Positions 8,784 to 17,802 of a DNA stretch of 64,000 nt are shown piece by piece. Source of the stretch: Roseivirga sp. BDSF3-8 (GTDB lineage Bacteria > Bacteroidota > Bacteroidia > Cytophagales > Cyclobacteriaceae). How positions within the stretch are numbered: position 1 is the stretch's first letter; every line of letters starts with the position of its first letter. The notes under the pieces were generated by a model, which was given only the letters and a program-made list of their open reading frames with translations, searched no databases and had not been told where the DNA came from. Position numbers and translations under genes: made by a program. The stretch lies in NCBI RefSeq assembly GCF_041449215.1, contig NZ_JBGNFV010000001.1, positions 2,207,001 through 2,271,000 of the forward strand. The letters are read 5' to 3'.

Positions 8784-9227
8784 ATGAAAAGACACTCCTC
8801 GCTTATTCCTATAAGTCGTGAGCATCATAAGGTACTGCTCTGCGCCCAATTATTGAAAGCTGATGTGCCTTCCTACGAAGGAATGCCTGCTGACCCTGCC
8901 GGAAAAATTGACTATTTTCTTTCTTTTTACAGTGAAGTGCTGGAAGCACATATGGATAAGGAGGAAAAACTATTATTTCCGTTCGTCAGTGAAAAGGCAT
9001 CGGCGCTCCAACGGTTAATCCGGGAACTGACTACTGACCATGAAGAGATCCGAAGGTTGAGCAAAAACCTGGACTCTGCCAGTGAGATGATCGCAGAGCA
9101 CTTGGATGAGCTTGGGCGCCTCCTGGAAAAACATGTACGCAGAGAGGAGAGACAGCTATTTCAACGTATACAGGAGTTGCTCAGTGAAGGCCAATTACTA
9201 GAGCTCAGTAAACTCCTCACCACCTAA
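8784..9227 (+). CDS. Hemerythrin HHE-domain protein
   Basis: A 147-residue four-helix protein. Putative diiron ligands appear in order as SREHHK, LEAHMDKEEKLLFP, TTDHEEI and LEKHVRREERQLF, the H-HxxxE layout of HHE cation-binding domains. Such proteins bind oxygen, NO or iron. I start at the ATG at 8784 rather than an in-frame TTG two codons earlier. The 3' end overlaps the convergent GH3 gene by four bases. It starts 14 bases after a terminator, so it relies on read-through or a promoter inside the preceding gene. Confidence 0.85.
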   Translation: MKRHSSLIPISREHHKVLLCAQLLKADVPSYEGMPADPAGKIDYFLSFYSEVLEAHMDKEEKLLFPFVSEKASALQRLIRELTTDHEEIRRLSKNLDSASEMIAEHLDELGRLLEKHVRREERQLFQRIQELLSEGQLLELSKLLTT

Positions 9228-10744
9228 GCGTTTATCATCTTAAGGATGTCCTCCACATATTCTCTATCGTTACTCAGGCGAGGCACCTTATTCTGACCAC
9301 CCAGCTTACCACGTTTTTTCATCCAATTATAGAATGTCCCTTCATTTACGAAATGAATAACCGGCCTCTCCAGGGCAAGGTCTGCCTGTCTTTTGGCGTC
9401 GTAATCACTATTGATTTTACGAAGAGTTTCATCCAGAACGGATATAAATGACTCCTGATCAGAGGGCCGACACTTAAATTCAATGATCCATTCGTGCCCC
9501 CCCTTTTTGCCCGTTTCCAGATACCTGGGGGCGGCCGTAAAGTTATCAATTACAGCATTGGTACGGGAACAGGCTTCGGTGATCGCTTCCTCCGCATTTT
9601 CGATGATGACCTCTTCACCAAAAGCATTAATGAAGTGCTTGGTGCGACCGCTTATTTTGATCCGATAAGGGTCAGTAGAGGTGAACTTAACGGTATCACC
9701 AATTTTGTATCGCCACAGCCCTGCGTTAGTGGTGATAACCACGGCATAGTTTTTCCCGGTTTCTACCTGGTCAAGGGTTAGCACAGTAGGATCCTCTTTA
9801 TCCCATTCATCCATGGGGATAAACTCATAAAAAATGCCGTAATCCAACATAAGCAGCATCTCGTAGCTGTCGGTTCGGTCCTGAATGCCGAAAAAGCCCT
9901 CACTTGCATTATAAGTTTCCAGATAATGCATGCCGCTGCTGGGAATGAGCTGCTGGAAGACATCCCGGTAGGGGGTAAATGATACGGCGCCATGTACAAA
10001 TACCTCCAGGTCCGGCCATACTTCGGTAATGTCATCTTTACCCGTTATCTCCAGGATGCGCTGGAGTAAAACCAGCGTCCAGGTAGGAACCCCGCTAATG
10101 TTGGTCACATGCTCATCAGCCGTGGCGCGGGCCATTTTTTCAATTTTTTCCTCCCAGTTATCCAACAGCGCTATATCCATACTGGGTACCCTGGCTGCCT
10201 GTGCCCACCATGGCATATTCTTTACTAATACGGCAGATACGTCTCCATAGAAGCTGTTGCGGCTGGTATCAAACTGGTTGATCTGGTGGCTTCCGCCTAC
10301 CACCAATCCCTTACCTGTGAATACACGTGTTTCGGGGTAATTATTGACATAGATGGATATCATGTCCTTCCCGCCTTTAAAGTGGCAATCTTCCAGTGCT
10401 TCGGAAGATACGGGAATGAATTTACTCCGGGCATTGGTAGTGCCGGAGGATTTGGCAAACCACTTAATTTCAGTAGGCCAAAGGACATTCTGCTCGCCTT
10501 TAAGCAGACGGTCTATATAGGGGAATAGATCCTCGTAAGTGGAAATAGGGACCCGCTGTTGAAACTGGGACAGGTGCCGGATATCAGAGAACCCGTATTT
10601 TTTCCCAAAATAGGTGTGCTTACCCTGTTGAATCAGCTTGTGGAACAATTCACCCTGAACATCGTGAGGGTATTTCATAAAAAGCTCGATCTGGTGGATC
10701 CGCTTTTTCATCACCCAGGTCAAAATTGAATTCAGGATTTCCAT
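9224..10744 (-). CDS. GH3-family acyl-acid amido synthetase-like protein
   Basis: A 506-residue homologue of the plant GH3 auxin-responsive family, adenylating enzymes that join carboxylic acids to amino acids. Visible signs are the ATP-binding KSSGTTNARSKFIPVS segment (around residue 95), the YNASEGFFG motif in mid-protein and the WRYKIGDTVKFT hinge. Its length is within the range of bacterial members, whose substrates are unknown. It is followed within 10 bases upstream by lptB and recJ on the same strand, so the three may be cotranscribed (recJ-lptB-GH3). Confidence 0.88.
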   Translation of the reverse strand: MEILNSILTWVMKKRIHQIELFMKYPHDVQGELFHKLIQQGKHTYFGKKYGFSDIRHLSQFQQRVPISTYEDLFPYIDRLLKGEQNVLWPTEIKWFAKSSGTTNARSKFIPVSSEALEDCHFKGGKDMISIYVNNYPETRVFTGKGLVVGGSHQINQFDTSRNSFYGDVSAVLVKNMPWWAQAARVPSMDIALLDNWEEKIEKMARATADEHVTNISGVPTWTLVLLQRILEITGKDDITEVWPDLEVFVHGAVSFTPYRDVFQQLIPSSGMHYLETYNASEGFFGIQDRTDSYEMLLMLDYGIFYEFIPMDEWDKEDPTVLTLDQVETGKNYAVVITTNAGLWRYKIGDTVKFTSTDPYRIKISGRTKHFINAFGEEVIIENAEEAITEACSRTNAVIDNFTAAPRYLETGKKGGHEWIIEFKCRPSDQESFISVLDETLRKINSDYDAKRQADLALERPVIHFVNEGTFYNWMKKRGKLGGQNKVPRLSNDREYVEDILKMINA

Positions 10745-10753
10745 TAATTTCCG

Positions 10754-11485
10754 TCAGATCTTACGTTTCAACTCAAAATTCTGTCCGAGATACACCCGTC
10801 TTACCTGCTCATCGGCGGCAAGCTCTTCGGCTGTGCCTGCTTTGAGGAGCTGACCTTCAAACATGAGATAAGCCCTGTCGGTAATACTCAGAGTCTCATT
10901 CACATTGTGGTCAGTGATCAGAATTCCGATATTTTTATTCTTTAGCTTGGCTACGATGGTCTGGATCTCTTCTACGGCTATAGGGTCCACACCGGCAAAT
11001 GGCTCATCGAGCAGTACAAATTTCGGATCCACTGCCAGTGCCCTGGCAATTTCCGTTCGGCGGCGTTCGCCACCGGAAAGTACCATGCCCAGGTTATTAC
11101 GTACATGACCAAGGCTGAACTCATCAAGCAATTCCTCGATTTTATGTTTTTGCTCAGCCTTAGAAAGTTTTGTCATTTCCAGTACTGCCTTCAGGTTTTC
11201 TTCCACAGTTAGTTTTCTGAAAACCGAGGCTTCCTGAGCAAGGTAGCCAATGCCAAGTTTAGCTCTCCGGTACATCGCCAGAGAGGTAATGTCTTCATTG
11301 TCCAGATAAATCCTTCCATCGTTAGGCTTAATAAGACCAACGATCATGTAAAAAGTTGTGGTTTTTCCGGCACCGTTAGGTCCTAACAGTCCCACGATCT
11401 CTCCCTGACTCACGTCTACGGAGACCTGGTTTACCACTGTCCGTTTCTTGTACTTTTTAACTAGCTTTTCTGCCCGCAGCAACAT
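10754..11485 (-). CDS. lptB: LPS export ABC transporter ATPase LptB
   Basis: A 243-residue ABC ATPase. Walker A is GPNGAGKT (35-42), the signature is LSGGE (136-140) and Walker B is FVLLDEP (156-162). The TDHNV switch and the ending typical of LptB are present, together with the LptB-like pattern [20 protein letters not shown]. It powers extraction of lipopolysaccharide from the inner membrane with LptF/G, acting on the cytoplasmic face. It lies three bases downstream of recJ and 9 bases upstream of the GH3 gene, so it is inside an operon. Confidence 0.93.
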   Translation of the reverse strand: MLLRAEKLVKKYKKRTVVNQVSVDVSQGEIVGLLGPNGAGKTTTFYMIVGLIKPNDGRIYLDNEDITSLAMYRRAKLGIGYLAQEASVFRKLTVEENLKAVLEMTKLSKAEQKHKIEELLDEFSLGHVRNNLGMVLSGGERRRTEIARALAVDPKFVLLDEPFAGVDPIAVEEIQTIVAKLKNKNIGILITDHNVNETLSITDRAYLMFEGQLLKAGTAEELAADEQVRRVYLGQNFELKRKI

Positions 11486-11488
11486 AGA

Positions 11489-13204
11489 TTATGTGTGGGT
11501 TAAGTTAGTATGAAATTGTATATCTTCTACACAGAGCCTCAGAGTTTTGTTGCCCCGGTATTCATTTTCCTCTATAGTATAGGCCAGATCGAAAGGTCCC
11601 CGTTCCAGTGAGGGGGCCAATGGGGCCATATTCCATGCGATAGCCTCTATAGGGGGTAAGTCTGTTCGCTTCAATAATAGTACCAGATGTTTGCCTTTAA
11701 TAATTCGTGGCCTGGAGGCCAGGCTCACTCCTCTGCTGGCAAATACAGGAACCATGTTTTGCGGCCCGAATGGAGCCATGCGCTTCAAGATGCTAAAAAA
11801 TTTCGGACTTATCCGCTCCAGCGGTATCTCCAGGTCTATATCCATTGGTGGAGTAAGCAGTTCCTCATGAACAAGATTGCTGGCTACCTCTTCAAACCTA
11901 CTGGCAAAAGCCTCGACATTTTCAATTTTAAGGGTAAGCCCTGCTGCATGGGTGTGGCCGCCATACTGTTCCAGGTACTCACTGCAGGAAGAAATAGCCT
12001 CATATATGTCAAAGCCGGGAATAGATCTTGCAGATCCGGTTGCCATACTGTTGGACTCAGTCAGGATGATCGTCGGCCGATGGTATTTTTCAATGCAACG
12101 TGACGCCACGATACCAATGACCCCTTTATGCCAGTCATGCTTAAAAAGGACAGTACTGCGGGCCCCTTTCAATAGCACGTCAGATTCGATTAGCTCAAGA
12201 GCCTCCTTGGTGATGGTGCTGTCAAATTCTTTGCGGCTGGTATTGTTTTCGTTTATAGCCTTCGCCATCGAAATGGCCTCCTCTTCATCATCAGTCAGCA
12301 GCAGCGCCACGGCATTACGACCATGTGATACCCGGCCGGCTGCATTTATGCGCGGAGCAATTCTGAATACCACATCGCGAATACTGAGGGGGACTTTTAT
12401 TGAAGCAGTTTGAATGAGTGCTCTGAGGCCGGTATTTTTTGTCCTGGCAAGTACTTTAAGCCCGAAGTGGCTCAATACCCTGTTTTCCCCTGTCAAGGGT
12501 ACGATATCAGCTGCTATGCTCACAGCCAGGAGATCCAGGTGGGCAAAGAGCTCCTGCTCCGGAATACTATTCTGCAGACACCAGGCATGGAGTAGTTTAA
12601 AGCCTACTCCACACCCACTTAGTTCTTTATAAGGGTATGGGCAATCAGCCTGCTTAGGATCGAGCACGGCATAGGCTGGAGGTAAATCTTCTCCGGGCAG
12701 GTGATGATCACACACGATCACATCTACTCCAAGCTTACCAGCGAGTCCTATGGTATTCAGGGCTTTTATGCCGCAGTCCAGCGTAATAATAAGAGACACG
12801 CCAGCTTCAGCAGCATAGCGTATTCCCTGCTCGGACACTCCGTACCCTTCATCATAGCGGTCTGGTATATAATAGATGAGGTGTGAGGAATAGTGTTGCA
12901 AAAAACCGAACACTAACGCAACGGAGGTGGTACCGTCCACATCATAGTCACCATAGATCATGATTTTTTCCTCATCTCCGATTGCCTGAGTCAGGCGTTC
13001 AACTGCCCGGCCCATATTGAGCATCAGAAATGGATCATGCAGTTGGGTCAATGCAGGGCAGAAAAACTGTTCGGCTTGCTCGTATGTGGATATCTTCCGC
13101 TGATATAATAACGTGGCCAGGTGAGGATTGACGTTGATGCTCTCCGCCAGCTCACGTACTCTCTCCTCCTCGGGAGTTTCTTTTATCACCCATCTTTTTT
13201 GCAT
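11489..13204 (-). CDS. recJ: Single-stranded-DNA-specific exonuclease RecJ
   Basis: A 571-residue DHH-family 5'-3' exonuclease acting in recombination and mismatch repair. Motif I is GDYDVDG (85-91), followed by LDCGI (142-146) and the DHH triad CDHH (165-168); the DHHA1 half carries the GGHTHAAG motif. The length is normal for the family. The ATG at 13204 sits next to a free intergenic region, so it is probably the first gene of a recJ-lptB-GH3 unit. Confidence 0.95.
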   Translation of the reverse strand: MQKRWVIKETPEEERVRELAESINVNPHLATLLYQRKISTYEQAEQFFCPALTQLHDPFLMLNMGRAVERLTQAIGDEEKIMIYGDYDVDGTTSVALVFGFLQHYSSHLIYYIPDRYDEGYGVSEQGIRYAAEAGVSLIITLDCGIKALNTIGLAGKLGVDVIVCDHHLPGEDLPPAYAVLDPKQADCPYPYKELSGCGVGFKLLHAWCLQNSIPEQELFAHLDLLAVSIAADIVPLTGENRVLSHFGLKVLARTKNTGLRALIQTASIKVPLSIRDVVFRIAPRINAAGRVSHGRNAVALLLTDDEEEAISMAKAINENNTSRKEFDSTITKEALELIESDVLLKGARSTVLFKHDWHKGVIGIVASRCIEKYHRPTIILTESNSMATGSARSIPGFDIYEAISSCSEYLEQYGGHTHAAGLTLKIENVEAFASRFEEVASNLVHEELLTPPMDIDLEIPLERISPKFFSILKRMAPFGPQNMVPVFASRGVSLASRPRIIKGKHLVLLLKRTDLPPIEAIAWNMAPLAPSLERGPFDLAYTIEENEYRGNKTLRLCVEDIQFHTNLTHT

Positions 13205-13350
13205 AGAGGGCCAAATTTAAATGAAATGAAGCAGGAATCCGGCAATAATTTTAATTCATCGTGTGTCACTGGCAGGTACAGGTTAAATGTTTCTGCATAA
13301 GTGTGCTATAATGATTATCTTATCGGTATAAACTTTAACTTACATTAATT

Positions 13351-13517
13351 ATGACAAGAAGAAAAAGCTAGAGCAACTACGTGTTTCCAGTTTTGTAACT
13401 GACATTAAGGGAATCAAAGCGGGTTTAAGGGAAGTGGACATAAGCATTAAAGACCCTAATGATCCTACCGCCAATACCTGGTGCTACGTTTGTCCTGAGG
13501 AGGTACCTCAATTTTAA
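13351..13517 (+). pseudogene. Frameshifted lanthipeptide-like precursor
   Basis: The ATG at 13351 meets TAG after six codons, but the -1 frame from 13356 stays open for 53 codons to TAA at 13515. It reads KKKKLEQLRVSSFVTDIKG, then IKAG and a tail with TANTWCYVCP. Leader pattern (L-x2-L-x-V-x-S-F-x-T), the AG boundary and the T-x-N-T-x-C-[FY]-V-C-P tail match the intact gene just downstream. A one-base loss in the A-rich stretch at 13362-13366, a sequencing error, or frameshifting on that run could each explain it. No ATG exists in the open frame; the nearest alternative is ATT at 13344. Confidence 0.6.
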
Positions 13518-13522
13518 CTTTG
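13515..13522 (+). promoter_or_regulatory. Possible -7 element between the two precursors
   Basis: TAACTTTG fits TAnnTTTG and a TTTG lies 22 bases upstream at 13489-13492, slightly longer than the 19-base spacing seen elsewhere here. It would give the second precursor its own start site about a dozen bases before its ATG. Confidence 0.3.
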
Positions 13523-13534
13523 AATATTATTTCT

Positions 13535-13708
13535 ATGAAAAAGAAGATCAACCTCGAAAACCTCCAGATTGCCTCATTTATAACTGAGACAGATAAGGAA
13601 TCAGTGAAGGCTGGGTCAAAGTACAAGACAGACTCACCTGTATGTCCTACAGAAAATACAGGGTGTTTTGTATGCCCTCCTTATACTACTGATTGTGAGG
13701 AAATGTAA
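13535..13708 (+). CDS. Class I lanthipeptide-like precursor peptide, 57 aa
   Basis: A 57-residue peptide starting MKKKINLENLQIASFITE. The leader pattern L-x2-L-x-I-x-S-F-x-T matches the leaders of Bacteroidota class I lanthipeptides (pinensin-like group). A VKAG boundary is followed by a tail with four Cys and many Thr/Ser (SPVCPTENTGCFVCPP, then TTDCEEM), suitable for thioether ring formation. The leader should guide a dehydratase/cyclase, none of which is encoded nearby. It lies 17 bases after the frameshifted relative and is followed by two hairpin terminators. The assignment rests on leader pattern and composition. Confidence 0.65.
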   Translation: MKKKINLENLQIASFITETDKESVKAGSKYKTDSPVCPTENTGCFVCPPYTTDCEEM

Positions 13709-13721
13709 GGGATAGATTAAG

Positions 13722-13765
13722 AAGAGCAGGTGTTTAGGAGTACCCATACCCCCAGCTGCTCTTTT
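13722..13765 (+). terminator. Terminator after lanthipeptide-like gene
   Basis: AAGAGCAG pairs with CTGCTCTT across a 26-base loop, followed by a short T run. It is 14 bases after the precursor stop. Confidence 0.5.
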
Positions 13766-13783
13766 ATCCTTATACGAATAAAG

Positions 13784-13822
13784 ACCCGCGTTCACCTACC
13801 CATAGACGCGGGTTTGTTTTTG
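13784..13822 (+). terminator. Second hairpin terminator before rmuC
   Basis: An 8-bp GC-rich stem ACCCGCGT/ACGCGGGT with a 14-base loop is followed by TTTGTTTTTG on the + strand. It separates the precursor genes from the convergent rmuC. Confidence 0.65.
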
Positions 13823-13841
13823 CTTTTTAAGCAATTGGGGC

Positions 13842-15143
13842 TTAATCTCCCAGGCTTTTTTTAGCTGTAACGCCCATATCCTTGAGTTTTTCCGCCCTAT
13901 CCAGAAGATTACCCCGGCCCTCGTGCAGTTTTTTCATAGCATCGTCGTATGCACCGGTAGTTTGGTCCAGGTGCCGGCCTACCTTTTCCAGGTCTTTGAT
14001 AAAAGCATATAGTTTATCGTATAGTTTGCCGCCTTCTTCCGCTATCCGGAGGGCATTCGCGTGTTGTTTTTCCGTTTTCCACAGGCTGGCAATCGTTCGT
14101 AAGGTGGCCATCAAAGTGGTGGGGCTGACCACAATGATTTTTCTCTCCCATGCGTAGCTGAATAAGTCTGTATGATCCTGCCTGAAAGCTAGGCTATAGC
14201 TGGCCTCTACGGGGATAAAGAGCAATACAAACTCCAGACTATTAACTTTTTGAAGTTGATAATAGTGCTTTTCGCTCAGGCCTTTAACATGATTGCGTAT
14301 GCTATCAAGGTGGGCTTTAAAGTGTTTCTTTCTTTCTGCCTCATCTTCTGTGTTCAGGCAGCTTTCATAGGCTTTAAGAGAAACCTTGCTGTCTATAATT
14401 ATCTGCCGGTGGCCAGGCAGGTCTACTATGATATCCGGTCGCTGGCTAACTGATACAGCCCCGGATACGTTCAGGGCTTTTTGCCTGTGAAATTCGAGGC
14501 TTTCTGTAAGCCCGCTACGCTCCAGGATTTTTTCCAGTACCATTTCCCCCCAATGGCCCTGCGTTCTTTGGTCCCCTTTAAGCGCTTCAGTTAGGTGTCG
14601 TGCATCGTCCCTCATCTGCAGATTCAGCGCTTCCATACGCCTTAGCTCCTCTTTTAGCCCCTTCGTCTCGCCAAACTGCTGTCGATGAGTTTCTTCCACC
14701 TTCTTTTCGAAATCAGCGATTTTTTCCTTCAAAGGATTTAGAAGCAGAGAAAGTCTCTCCTGTTGCGATTTACCGAATGTCTCTGCATTCCTTTCAAGTG
14801 TTTGCCCTGCCAACAGCTCAAATCGTTCAGTCATCTGGCCATATAGTTTTTCCAGCTCCTGCTTTTGAGTGGTCAGCTTTTCGTTGAGGTAGCGTCGCTC
14901 TTCTTCACTCCTGATTAATTGCTCCCGAATGTTTCCCGATTGTTCAAGTGAAGACTCCAGGTGTTGATTTTGCTGCCGGAAGGTTTCGCATTGCTGTTCC
15001 ATTGTCCAGATGGACTGTTCCAGTTCACGTACTGATTCCGGGCTTGCGTAGGCGCTATACTTTTGCTTAATGATTATGTAGCCGAGTGCAAGGCCGGCCC
15101 CCAACGCACTAAAGATGAATAGGACTAATTGTAATGATGGCAT
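13842..15143 (-). CDS. rmuC: DNA recombination protein RmuC
   Basis: A 433-residue RmuC-family protein thought to limit inverted-repeat rearrangement. It has one N-terminal membrane anchor (MPSLQLVLFIFSALGAG), a coiled coil (residues ~30-170) and the conserved nuclease-like core with RPDIIVDLPGHRQIIIDSKVSLKAYE, LFIPVEASYSLAF and VVSPTTLMATLRTI. I choose the ATG at 15143, because an earlier in-frame ATG at 15188 would lie inside the terminator of the preceding gene. It stands alone on the minus strand. Confidence 0.92.
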   Translation of the reverse strand: MPSLQLVLFIFSALGAGLALGYIIIKQKYSAYASPESVRELEQSIWTMEQQCETFRQQNQHLESSLEQSGNIREQLIRSEEERRYLNEKLTTQKQELEKLYGQMTERFELLAGQTLERNAETFGKSQQERLSLLLNPLKEKIADFEKKVEETHRQQFGETKGLKEELRRMEALNLQMRDDARHLTEALKGDQRTQGHWGEMVLEKILERSGLTESLEFHRQKALNVSGAVSVSQRPDIIVDLPGHRQIIIDSKVSLKAYESCLNTEDEAERKKHFKAHLDSIRNHVKGLSEKHYYQLQKVNSLEFVLLFIPVEASYSLAFRQDHTDLFSYAWERKIIVVSPTTLMATLRTIASLWKTEKQHANALRIAEEGGKLYDKLYAFIKDLEKVGRHLDQTTGAYDDAMKKLHEGRGNLLDRAEKLKDMGVTAKKSLGD

Positions 15144-15150
15144 TGGGCTA

Positions 15151-15186
15151 AAAATAGAAAAAGCAGGCACCTGGTGCCTGCTTTTC
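15151..15186 (-). terminator. Terminator of the SPOR-like coiled-coil gene
   Basis: A 13-bp perfect inverted repeat (AAAAGCAGGCACC, centre at 15172) is followed on the minus strand by TTTTTCTATTTTT. It ends the gene at 15208-15810 and fixes the downstream rmuC start at 15143. Confidence 0.85.
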
Positions 15187-15207
15187 AATAAAGATTTTAT
15201 TCTGCCT

Positions 15208-15810
15208 TTAGATAACGCCTTCGAGCACGTCTTTCATAGGCACACGCTGACCGTCCTTATAAGGTACGACCCAGGCATCTTTTACACCCATTTCACGCAG
15301 ATACTTCTTAAAAGTATCAGCTTCCCAGTAGTCGCGAAAGTTACCTAGCGTAATACGCTGGAGGCCACCCTCTTCTTCACTGCTGAAGTTGTCACTGTTG
15401 TCATTATACTGGGCCAGGTCCTTATTTTTGTAAGCCCCTACCTGTACTTTGAAGACTACTCCATTCGCTGTACGGGTTTCATTTTCCGAGGCATCTTCCT
15501 CCAGTGCCTTCAATTGCTCGCGGGCTTCGGCTAGTTCTGCCTGGGCCTGGCGTGCCTGGTTTTGGGCAGTAGAGATGCGCTCCTCTTTAGTTTGTACCTC
15601 ATTTTGTAGGTTGTCCACTTTGCCGCGCAGCTCACTTACCTCACTTTCAAGGCTGCTGTTAGTCTCTACTAACTCCTTGAATTCGGCAGGCTCCATTGCC
15701 TTCATTTTCTTTTTCCACTCCTTCTTTTCCTTTTTGGAAAGCTGGGCTTTAGCCTCAGGAGCAACAGCGATAAAGGCCATAAGTGCCAGAATAGCCAGAA
15801 TATGTTTCAT
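15208..15810 (-). CDS. Exported coiled-coil protein with SPOR-like C-terminus
   Basis: A 200-residue protein. The ATG at 15810 gives a clear signal peptide (MKHILAILALMAFIAVAPEAKAQ). Residues ~25-120 are a charged coiled coil, basic at first (KKEKKEWKKKMKAM) then heptad-like with Glu/Gln. The last 80 residues (VFKVQVGAYKNKDL, then RITLGNFRDYWEADTFKKYL) resemble a SPOR peptidoglycan-binding domain. In Bacteroidota such proteins are often labelled ezrin/radixin/moesin-like. A cell-wall role is likely but inferred. It is transcribed alone, ending at a strong terminator. Confidence 0.7.
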   Translation of the reverse strand: MKHILAILALMAFIAVAPEAKAQLSKKEKKEWKKKMKAMEPAEFKELVETNSSLESEVSELRGKVDNLQNEVQTKEERISTAQNQARQAQAELAEAREQLKALEEDASENETRTANGVVFKVQVGAYKNKDLAQYNDNSDNFSSEEEGGLQRITLGNFRDYWEADTFKKYLREMGVKDAWVVPYKDGQRVPMKDVLEGVI

Positions 15811-15883
15811 AACGTATATCAGTTGCGATTTTGAAAACGAATTCAAAATAGGCAGGCCCGCCGAATTAGCAAAGCAGATGTAA

Positions 15884-17284
15884 TTATTTCAGGCTACCTA
15901 TCATTTTTTTAGGGTCTACCCATTCATCGAATTGTTCATTAGTAAGAAGGTCCAGCGAAAGGGCTGCTTCTCTGAGTGTAGTCCCCTCTTTATGAGCCTT
16001 TTTGGCTATTTTGGCCGCATTATCATACCCAATATGTGTATTCAGAGCTGTTACCAGCATGAGTGAATTCTCAAGATTCTGCTTAATGCGCTCATGGTTG
16101 GGCTCTATGCCGACTGCACAGTTCCGGTTAAACGAATCAGCTGCATCACCTAAAAGTCGGGCTGCGTTAAGAAGGTTATAGACCATCATTGGCTTGAAGA
16201 CATTTAGCTCAAACTGGCCGTTCATACCTCCTGCGCTTATGGCGACATCGGCACCTATTACATGGGCACAGACCATGGTGAGGGCTTCGCATTGCGTGGG
16301 GTTCACCTTGCCAGGCATGATAGATGAGCCTGGCTCATTTTCAGGAATTACGATTTCACCGATACCACAGCGGGGTCCGGAAGCCAGCATTCTGATGTCA
16401 TTGCCAATTTTCATAAGGCTGACAGCTATCTGCTTCAGTGCGCCTGAGGTTTCCACCATAGCATCATGGGCTGCTAAAGCTTCGAATTTATTCGGGGCTG
16501 TGACGAAGGGCAGGCCGGAAATGTTGCTTATGTTTTTTGCAACCTCTTCTGAGTATCCTTCAGGGGTATTGAGGCCGGTTCCGACGGCTGTGCCACCAAG
16601 AGCCAGTTCGCTCAGGTGAGCCAAAGTATTTTTTAGCGCCCGGATACCATGGTCCAATTGGGCTACATAGCCGCTGAATTCATGACCAAGGGTAAGCGGG
16701 GTAGCGTCCATAAAATGGGTACGGCCTATCTTGACCACTTCTGCAAAAGACTTGGCTTTTTGGTCGAGCGTTTCCCGTAATTCAGAAAGCTTGGGAATGG
16801 TGAGTTCCTCTATTAGCTTGTAGGAGGCTATGTGCATAGCGGTAGGAAAAGTGTCATTAGACGACTGAGATTTATTCACGTCGTCGTTAGGGTGGATGGT
16901 TTTCTTTTCATCCGTAAGTTTTCCTCCTGAAATGACATGGGCGCGATTGGCCACTACCTCATTTACATTCATATTAGACTGCGTACCGGATCCTGTCTGC
17001 CAGACCTTGAGTGGAAAGTGCTCATCAAGCTTTCCTTCAATGATCTCATCGCAAACTTGTCCTATAAGATCTGCCTTGCCTTTATCCAATGCACCGAGGG
17101 TTGCATTAGTCTGTGCAGCAGCCTTTTTCAATACAGCAAATGCACGGATGATTTCGATAGGCATACGCATAGTATCCCCCCCGATGGCAAAGTTTTCAAG
17201 TGAACGCTGGGTTTGTGCTCCCCAGTACTTATCTGCGGGTACCTCTATGGTGCCCATTGTATCCTTTTCGGTTCTGACGCTCAT
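15884..17284 (-). CDS. fumC: Class II fumarate hydratase FumC
   Basis: A 466-residue fumarase of the TCA cycle, converting fumarate to malate in the cytoplasm. Signatures include [14 protein letters not shown] (97-110), GRTH with the active-site His190, and the superfamily signature [11 protein letters not shown] (319-329) holding the catalytic Ser. The length matches the family. It is divergent from the small secreted gene at 17518 and has its own transcript. Confidence 0.95.
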   Translation of the reverse strand: MSVRTEKDTMGTIEVPADKYWGAQTQRSLENFAIGGDTMRMPIEIIRAFAVLKKAAAQTNATLGALDKGKADLIGQVCDEIIEGKLDEHFPLKVWQTGSGTQSNMNVNEVVANRAHVISGGKLTDEKKTIHPNDDVNKSQSSNDTFPTAMHIASYKLIEELTIPKLSELRETLDQKAKSFAEVVKIGRTHFMDATPLTLGHEFSGYVAQLDHGIRALKNTLAHLSELALGGTAVGTGLNTPEGYSEEVAKNISNISGLPFVTAPNKFEALAAHDAMVETSGALKQIAVSLMKIGNDIRMLASGPRCGIGEIVIPENEPGSSIMPGKVNPTQCEALTMVCAHVIGADVAISAGGMNGQFELNVFKPMMVYNLLNAARLLGDAADSFNRNCAVGIEPNHERIKQNLENSLMLVTALNTHIGYDNAAKIAKKAHKEGTTLREAALSLDLLTNEQFDEWVDPKKMIGSLK

Positions 17285-17459
17285 TATGTTGTTGGCTATT
17301 TTGTGGCTAAAAAGTGTCTGTAAAGTTAGAAAAAATAATTTTTTGGCTATAAATTAGATAATAGATATGCTATTTGATCGTAATTCTTACACCTTTCGGT
17401 CATGCATCTATACATGTAACAACCGGCTTTAAAAGGAGGTTAATTTTTTCATCTGTGTG

Positions 17460-17490
17460 TTTGATGCCTCTCATGAGGCTTTTATTTTTG
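17460..17490 (+). promoter_or_regulatory. Promoter of the small secreted protein
   Basis: TTTG at 17460-17463 and TATTTTTG at 17483-17490 are separated by 19 bases, the spacing of the other promoters here. A palindrome (GCCTC-TCAT-GAGGC, 17466-17479) fills the spacer and may be an operator. Confidence 0.65.
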
Positions 17491-17517
17491 TAACCCGGTT
17501 CAATGTAAAGATCATTT

Positions 17518-17757
17518 ATGGGTATCAGCATCAAAAGAATATTCTGGAGCCTGCTATTTTCCTTTGGTTTGTTTGGTAGCATGCATTCCTTGGAGCAGCA
17601 ACCAGGCATCTATTCTTCCCAACCATCCTCATTGGTTATCAACCCTATTGAAGCGGATGCTAATGCCCCTATAGTTATGCATGTACTTCCCCATAGCGAC
17701 CTGGAACTATCCGGCTTTCGTACCTTGTATATTCGTAAGGCATACCTTCCTTTCTAA
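17518..17757 (+). CDS. Small secreted protein of unknown function, 79 aa
   Basis: A 79-residue product I do not recognise. It starts MGISIKRIFWSLLFSFGLFG, a positively charged and hydrophobic signal-peptide-like segment, and the rest is polar with Pro and Ser and no Cys. The gene lies 28 bases after a well-formed promoter, which makes it more credible than its short length suggests. The minus-strand frame through the same bases lacks a promoter and is disregarded. No function is suggested by the neighbours. Confidence 0.55.
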   Translation: MGISIKRIFWSLLFSFGLFGSMHSLEQQPGIYSSQPSSLVINPIEADANAPIVMHVLPHSDLELSGFRTLYIRKAYLPF

Positions 17758-17802
17758 GACAGAGCCCTTATTCATACACAGGCCTTAATTTTTTACCAGC
17801 CC

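Noticed and set aside
12701-12886. Frames on the + strand within recJ
   Set aside because: Shadows of recJ, whose motifs are complete across the region.
17400-17609. Minus-strand frame opposite the small secreted gene
   Set aside because: It overlaps the promoter and the signal-peptide region of the better-supported + strand gene and has no promoter of its own.
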